Shown here piece by piece: positions 15,286 through 18,974 of a stretch of DNA of 18,974 nt. The notes beneath the pieces are model-generated. The model was not told where the DNA came from, searched no databases, and saw only the letters and a list, made by a program, of their open reading frames with translations. Origin of the DNA: Deltaproteobacteria bacterium (GTDB lineage: Bacteria; Desulfobacterota; Deferrimicrobia; Deferrimicrobiales; Deferrimicrobiaceae); the NCBI GenBank assembly GCA_003105225.1, contig PQAK01000071.1, positions 1-18,974 on the forward strand, in the 5' to 3' direction. Each line of letters starts with the position of its first letter. Position 1 is the first letter of the stretch. A program made the translations under genes and the position numbers.

Positions 15286-15501
15286 TCAGCCGAACGGCGA
15301 ACGCCGCGATCCCCCCCCGCACCCCGAGCCTCCCGGAGAGGGGCCTTCCGCCGGCCCTCCGGCATGGAACATGGTAATCCCGATTTTTTTCGATGCTCCG
15401 CCGCAGACCGGACAGGCGACCTTTTTCCCATCGTCGGCCAGTCGCGTATACGCCTCGAAGACGCGCGAACACGTATTGCAACGATACTCGTAAAGCGGCA
15501 T
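15286..15501 (-). CDS. FmdB-family zinc ribbon protein
   Basis: Small zinc-ribbon protein of unknown exact role (the family is named after a putative amidase regulator). The 71 residues begin MPLYEYRCNTC, the family hallmark, with zinc ligands C8, C11 and the CPVCGG pair near 30-33, then a Gly/Ser/Pro-rich tail containing GCGGGS. GGGGGGAGGG lies right before the ATG. It starts nine bases after the DUF2892 stop and is clearly co-transcribed with it. Confidence 0.9.
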   Translation of the reverse strand: MPLYEYRCNTCSRVFEAYTRLADDGKKVACPVCGGASKKIGITMFHAGGPAEGPSPGGSGCGGGSRRSPFG

Positions 15502-15510
15502 CCCTCCCCC

Positions 15511-15702
15511 CTATCTCTCCGGAACCCCTAGTTTTTTCAGGAATATTTCCATGAGGCACCAGTTCGTCCAGCCGGACTGGAAGAGGTTCAGGCCGACGAA
15601 AACGGTGAACAGGAACCAGTAGGAGTTTACATAATACCCCAGGGCAAGACTGATCAACACGAACGACCCCGCGATCACCCGTATCCATCTCTCGACATTC
15701 AT
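15511..15702 (-). CDS. DUF2892 inner membrane protein (YgaP membrane-domain-like)
   Basis: A 63-residue protein with two hydrophobic segments (about 6-25 and 27-43) and the family end FQSGWTNWCLMEIFLKKLG, where the Cys sits like that in YgaP-type DUF2892 domains. In other bacteria this domain is often fused to, or near, rhodanese, hence a suspected link to sulfur chemistry; nothing here proves it. The frame is open to 15786, but AGGAGG lies nine bases before ATG 15702, and the longer start would fall inside the sigma-54-like promoter. First gene of a four-gene operon. Confidence 0.88.
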   Translation of the reverse strand: MNVERWIRVIAGSFVLISLALGYYVNSYWFLFTVFVGLNLFQSGWTNWCLMEIFLKKLGVPER

Positions 15703-15740
15703 CTTCTTCATCCTCCTGCAAGATCCGTTGCCCTGAGTCA

Positions 15741-15764
15741 GTTGTAGCGTATCAATGCTGCAAC
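15741..15764. repeat. Inverted repeat in the DUF2892 operon leader
   Basis: GTTGTAGC and GCTGCAAC (one mismatch) flank an 8-bp spacer. It lies just downstream of the predicted sigma-54 start near 15776, so it could be an operator or a leader hairpin. Confidence 0.4.
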
Positions 15765-15786
15765 GCCGGGCTTGCTCCATATACAT

Positions 15787-15802
15787 AGCACAAGGGATGC
15801 CA
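15787..15802 (-). promoter_or_regulatory. Sigma-54-like promoter of the DUF2892 operon
   Basis: Minus strand TGGCATCCCTTGTGCT keeps the invariant GG and GC at the exact spacing but differs from TGGCACGNNNNTTGCW at three bases. No copy of the 33-bp upstream element is found near it. Weaker than the other two. Confidence 0.45.
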
Positions 15803-15917
15803 AATTCGCCGATGCATGCAGGATGATTGATAAATAAACGAACGGATATCAGATTTGTTTCGTCGATCCCCTGTCGGAATACGATTCTTCATGGAGAATT
15901 TCGATCCGTGTCCCAAT

Positions 15918-15936
15918 CTGCAATCGTTTGTTGCAG
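15918..15936. repeat. Inverted repeat CTGCAA-N7-TTGCAG after the activator gene
   Basis: A perfect 6-bp inverted repeat with a 7-bp spacer, nine bases past the activator's stop codon and 116 bp upstream of the 15787-15802 promoter. It includes TGCAATC, shared with the 33-bp elements on the other strand. No T-run follows, so it is not a typical terminator; an activator site is possible. Confidence 0.35.
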
Positions 15937-15944
15937 CCGGAGAA

Positions 15945-17366
15945 TCAGGTCAACCCCAGCCGCTTCATCTTGCGCCAGAGGGTGGTACGGTCGATCCCCA
16001 GGGCAACCGCCGCATCCTTGCGGTTCCATCGGTGCTGCTCCATGGTCCTAAGAATCATCTCCCGCTCTCCGCCTTCCCCGTCCTTAAAGCCGGATTCGGT
16101 TTCTTCGGCTCCCGCTGCCTCCCTTTCGGCCGGTTTCTCCATGGTGGAGACCCGCCGGGGACGGCAATGTTCCTTCAACTCATCCGGCAGGTCATCCGCG
16201 GAGAGGACCCTGCCCCTGGCGCATACCATCCCGCGCTCCAGGACGTTTTCCAGCTCCCGGATGTTTCCGGGCCACGTGTACTCCATGAGGCAGCGCATCG
16301 CCTCCGGCGATACCGCCTTGATCCTCTCCAGCCCGCGGCGCTTGAGCCGCTTGAGCACGTGGTCGACGAGGAGGGGAATATCCTCCTTCCGTTCGCGCAG
16401 GGGGGGTACCAGGATCGGGATGACGTTCAGGCGGTAGAACAGGTCCCTGCGGAACTGCCCCTCCGCCATCGCGGATTTGAGGTCCCGGTTGGTGGCGGCG
16501 ATCACCCGGACGTCCACGCGAAGGGTGCTGCTGCTGCCCACCCGCTCGAACTCCCGGTCCTGGAGCACGCGCAGGAGCTTCACCTGCAGGGCGGGGGAGA
16601 TCTCCCCGATCTCGTCGAGGAAGATCGTCCCCCCGTCGGCCGCCTCGAACCGGCCGATCTTGTCGGCGACCGCGCCGGTGAAGGCCCCCTTGACGTGGCC
16701 GAACAGCTCGGATTCCAGGAGCGTCTCCGTGAGCGCGGCGCAGTTCACCTTGACGAACGGCTTCTCCCGGCGCGGGGAAAGGTCGTGGATGGCCCGGGCG
16801 AACAGGCCTTTTCCCGTCCCGCTCTCGCCCGTTATCAGAACGGTCGAGTCGGTGTCCTTGACCACGTCGACCATGTCGAAGATCTGGCGGATGCGCGGGG
16901 TCTTCCCGACGATATCGTGGAGGGGGAACTTCCCTTTTCGCTCCTCTGCGAGCCGCTCGATCTCCTCGAAGCTGCGGAAGGAGATGACAAATCCCAGACG
17001 TTGCGCCGCATCGTCCTCGAAAAACGCCCAGCTTGCGCTGACCGGAACGATCCGGCCGTCGGAACGGACCAGCGTCCCGTCCACGTCGCTTCGGGGGACC
17101 CCTCCCTCGGTCAGGTCGCCCATCGGGCAGTCGTGCTGCGCCAGCCCGAAGCTCGCCCGGAGAACGTGCCGGCAGTCTTTTCCCAGCGCGTCCGACGCGG
17201 GAATCCCGACCAGCAGCTCCGCAGACCGGTTGAACGAGGAGATCCGGTGGTCCCGGTCGACCGTGATCACCGCCTCGCTCAGGCTGTTTAGGATTGCGGA
17301 CAGCATCCTTTCGCTGCCGCTGGAGTATTCGGTTCCTCCCGACTGCAACGTTTCGTCGCGTGCCAT
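15945..17366 (-). CDS. NtrC-family sigma-54-dependent activator with PAS sensor domain
   Basis: Hydrolyses ATP to open sigma-54 promoters. The 473 residues have a PAS domain (about 22-135), an AAA+ domain and a Fis-type helix-turn-helix. Key motifs are Walker A GESGTGKG (180-187), GAFTGA (227-232, the sigma-54 contact loop), Walker B GTIFLDEI (246-253), WPGNIRELENV, and the C-terminal NRKDAAVALGIDRTTLWRKMKRLG. There is no receiver domain and no histidine kinase nearby, so the signal is probably sensed by the PAS itself, which has C65 and C80 in GKDC...HDCPMG, a Cys pattern seen in PAS domains of many anaerobes. It lies 45 bp after the SCO gene and upstream of three candidate sigma-54 promoters, its likely targets (inference). 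Confidence 0.93.
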   Translation of the reverse strand: MARDETLQSGGTEYSSGSERMLSAILNSLSEAVITVDRDHRISSFNRSAELLVGIPASDALGKDCRHVLRASFGLAQHDCPMGDLTEGGVPRSDVDGTLVRSDGRIVPVSASWAFFEDDAAQRLGFVISFRSFEEIERLAEERKGKFPLHDIVGKTPRIRQIFDMVDVVKDTDSTVLITGESGTGKGLFARAIHDLSPRREKPFVKVNCAALTETLLESELFGHVKGAFTGAVADKIGRFEAADGGTIFLDEIGEISPALQVKLLRVLQDREFERVGSSSTLRVDVRVIAATNRDLKSAMAEGQFRRDLFYRLNVIPILVPPLRERKEDIPLLVDHVLKRLKRRGLERIKAVSPEAMRCLMEYTWPGNIRELENVLERGMVCARGRVLSADDLPDELKEHCRPRRVSTMEKPAEREAAGAEETESGFKDGEGGEREMILRTMEQHRWNRKDAAVALGIDRTTLWRKMKRLGLT

Positions 17367-17372
17367 ACCCGG

Positions 17373-17381
17373 ATTATAACA
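17373..17381 (-). promoter_or_regulatory. Extended -10 promoter of the activator gene, probably leaderless
   Basis: The minus strand has TGTTATAAT, a perfect extended -10. The A of the ATG start at 17366 is the seventh base after it, where transcription would begin. No Shine-Dalgarno is visible. No good -35 is present, as allowed for extended -10 promoters. Confidence 0.5.
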
Positions 17382-17411
17382 TCCCGAACCGTCGATCCCG
17401 ACGGATCACCG

Positions 17412-18416
17412 TCAATGGTGGTGATGCGTCTGATCATGCTCTTGCCCCTGCCGCAGGCTCTCTTCTTCCAAATATGCCAGCACGGAACTGATCTCGGCGT
17501 CGTTCAGACGGAAATTGGGCATTACCACATTGTCGTATTCGGCCAGCATCGACATGACCAGCGGATCTTTTTCCGCGATCATCTTGTCCGGCTCCGCCAG
17601 CCAGCGGGTCAGCCACTTCCGGTCCCGCCGCGCGGTCACGCCCGACAGGTCCGGTCCCAGGGACCGCTTTCCCGATTTCACCATCCCCGCCCCGCCGCCG
17701 ATCGAATGACACGCCTCGCACCGGGTGCGGAAAAGGCTTTCCCCCTTGGGGACGTTGCGCAGCTTCGGAGCGTTGGCGTAATCCTGCTCCTTCCTGCCCG
17801 GTATTTTCCAGTTGGAAAGCCAGCTGCCGACCTGCGTCGCCATGATATAGGGGTTTTCGAAAGGCGACATCTTCATCCACCGCCCCGTACTCTGGTTGCC
17901 GATGATGCTGCTCACGGCATGCGCCTCCAGCCTGCCGCCCTCCTGATCGCTGTACAGGCCCAGTTTCCTGCGCAGCAGCGTGATGTCGTCTTTTTTCCCC
18001 GTCAAAAACCACCAGCCGGGCCCGGCCTCGAACCGTTCCGCGTATCGCTTGAGCACCTCGGGGGTATCGTGTTCCGGATCGATGCTGATCGAATACATGA
18101 ATACATCGCGGCCGACCCGGTCCCCCAGGAGTTCCTGGACCTCGCGCAGCCTGGCCGTCTCCAGGGGACAGACATCCGGGCAGCTGGTGTACAGGAAATT
18201 GATCACCACCACCTTGCCCTTGATGAGATCGTCGAAGAAACGCACCTGCTTCCCCTCGTGGGTAACCAGCGGGACGTTGGGGAAGTAGTCCGCTCCCCAT
18301 ATGGAGCCCGCGTTGCCGGCTGCCATCGAGGATCCACCGGAAATCGCCAGCAGCGCTCCGATCATGAGAAGGGAACCGAACCTTGCACGCAGGCGCCTCC
18401 CGAGATGACGTTTCAT
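17412..18416 (-). CDS. SCO1/SenC-cytochrome c fusion protein with His-rich tail
   Basis: Secreted protein with two redox modules. After a signal sequence (hydrophobic about 14-33) of the 334-residue product comes a SCO/SenC thioredoxin-like domain (about 45-180) with the copper motif CPDVC (C79, C83) and a plausible third ligand H166 (LEAHAVSS). A cytochrome c domain follows, CEACH (233-237) with M299 in VVMPNF as likely sixth ligand. The end is HDQTHHHH. SCO proteins deliver copper or reduce thiols for cytochrome oxidase; the fused cytochrome could supply or take electrons. GGGAGGAG precedes two adjacent ATGs (18419 and 18416); 18416 has the better spacing. No oxidase subunit is in view. Confidence 0.9.
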   Translation of the reverse strand: MKRHLGRRLRARFGSLLMIGALLAISGGSSMAAGNAGSIWGADYFPNVPLVTHEGKQVRFFDDLIKGKVVVINFLYTSCPDVCPLETARLREVQELLGDRVGRDVFMYSISIDPEHDTPEVLKRYAERFEAGPGWWFLTGKKDDITLLRRKLGLYSDQEGGRLEAHAVSSIIGNQSTGRWMKMSPFENPYIMATQVGSWLSNWKIPGRKEQDYANAPKLRNVPKGESLFRTRCEACHSIGGGAGMVKSGKRSLGPDLSGVTARRDRKWLTRWLAEPDKMIAEKDPLVMSMLAEYDNVVMPNFRLNDAEISSVLAYLEEESLRQGQEHDQTHHHH

Positions 18417-18510
18417 CATTTCTCCTCCCTGGATCATCGCGATCCCCATCGGATCCATGCATGTATTGTAAATCCGACGCTCTTGATGCCGCAGAAAATC
18501 TTGCCGGGTG

Positions 18511-18552
18511 AAAAAGGAAGCCGGGTGCGCCCCCGCAAGGGGACGCACCCGG
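18511..18552 (-). terminator. Rho-independent terminator of the repeat-protein gene
   Basis: CCGGGTGCG / CGCACCCGG (18521-18529 and 18544-18552) with an inner CCCC-GCAA-GGGG stem. On the minus strand it is followed by CTTCCTTTTT. It begins 11 bases after the stop at 18564. Confidence 0.85.
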
Positions 18553-18563
18553 GTGTTCGAAGG

Positions 18564-18974
18564 TTACTGCACGACGTAGGTGATCGTCTGCGTCGCCTCG
18601 GCCGCCGCGGAGGAGCCGGCGCTCCTGGCGTTCACCTGGACTTCCCAGGAACCCGCCACGCCGGTCCAGGTCCACGAGGCATTCGGGCCGTACGGCTGGG
18701 CCGTCGACCAGACGGAGCTGCCCAGGGCCCTGCCCCGGAACTCGTACTCGTACGTCCCGCTGCCGCCGGATGCGGACGCCGTGAAGGTGATCGACGTCCC
18801 CGGGGCCGAGGGGCTGGCCGGGCTGGGAGTCAAGGTCACTCCCGTGGCCGCCGGTGCGGATACGACGAAGGTGATCGTCTGCGTCGCCTCCGCCGGCGAG
18901 CTCGACCCGACGCTGCGGGCGTTCACCTGGACCTCCCAGGAGCCCGCCACGCCGTTCCAGTTCCACGAGGAAGC
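18564..18974 (-). CDS. C-terminal part of a secreted repeat protein, 5' end beyond the window
   Basis: No function recognised. 136 residues are visible, open to the window edge, so the true start lies outside. The sequence consists of one full and one partial repeat of 97 residues: GVAGSWEVQVNARS-x-GSS...EATQTIT(F/Y)VV occurs twice, with a beta-rich segment between them (ITFTASASGGSGTYEYEFRG...). The look is that of tandem Ig- or fibronectin-like domains in a secreted or surface protein. It ends right at the second repeat, without a sorting tail. GTG 18950 could be read as a start, but the repeat pattern clearly continues upstream of it. Confidence 0.75.
   Translation of the reverse strand, partial: ASSWNWNGVAGSWEVQVNARSVGSSSPAEATQTITFVVSAPAATGVTLTPSPASPSAPGTSITFTASASGGSGTYEYEFRGRALGSSVWSTAQPYGPNASWTWTGVAGSWEVQVNARSAGSSAAAEATQTITYVVQ

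Noticed and set aside
18465..18470. TACAAT as -10 of the SCO-cytochrome gene
   Set aside because: Good hexamer, but no recognisable -35 at suitable distance and no extended -10 TG; not enough to annotate.

Overview
The window reads as a chromosomal segment of a high-GC, anaerobic or microaerobic bacterium, most likely from the Desulfuromonadia/Geobacter-like part of the former Deltaproteobacteria. That is an inference from three things: the order tRNA-Ser, SRP RNA, dnaX, ybaB, recR, pyruvate:ferredoxin oxidoreductase (an order I recall from Geobacter-type genomes), the secreted CxxCH proteins, and sigma-54 promoters beside an enhancer-binding regulator. No marker gene here fixes the species. 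Nearly all genes lie on the minus strand; only cls and folE are on the plus strand.

Region 1 (1-6421, minus) is a housekeeping block. A tRNA-Ser(CGA) with its own promoter is followed by the 4.5S SRP RNA (ffs), dnaX, ybaB and recR in tight succession, then two genes for a 2-oxoacid (pyruvate):ferredoxin oxidoreductase: a gamma-delta fusion and an alpha-beta fusion that runs off the left edge. dnaX carries an A9 run; a -1 slip on it meets a stop codon two codons later, the layout known for tau/gamma production.

Region 2 (6487-10944) has a phospholipase-D-type cardiolipin synthase (plus), then on the minus strand an ECF sigma factor, a zinc-binding anti-sigma factor, a secreted DUF3106 protein and tadA. 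The last three junctions overlap or nearly overlap. folE lies divergently on the plus strand.

Region 3 (10959-18974, minus) is the accessory and most interesting part. In transcription order it holds the end of a repetitive secreted protein; a SCO1/SenC-cytochrome c fusion; an NtrC-type sigma-54 activator with a Cys-containing PAS domain; a small operon (DUF2892 membrane protein, FmdB zinc ribbon, a 25-residue membrane peptide missing from standard ORF lists, DUF302); and two secreted cytochrome-like proteins. The last two share a signal sequence and a GGGC-transmembrane-Arg tail but differ in between. Each has a well-formed -24/-12 sigma-54 promoter with a 33-bp block of 29 identical bases placed 65-66 bp upstream of the -24 element. 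A third, weaker sigma-54-like site precedes the DUF2892 operon. I propose, as inference, that the activator next door controls this set: a small sigma-54 regulon of extracytoplasmic redox proteins.

Gene-free stretches: 13030-13417 is the AT-rich control region of the first cytochrome-like gene plus the terminator of the second; 14474-14694 and 15703-15944 are control regions described below. I saw no insertion sequence, CRISPR array or prophage gene.
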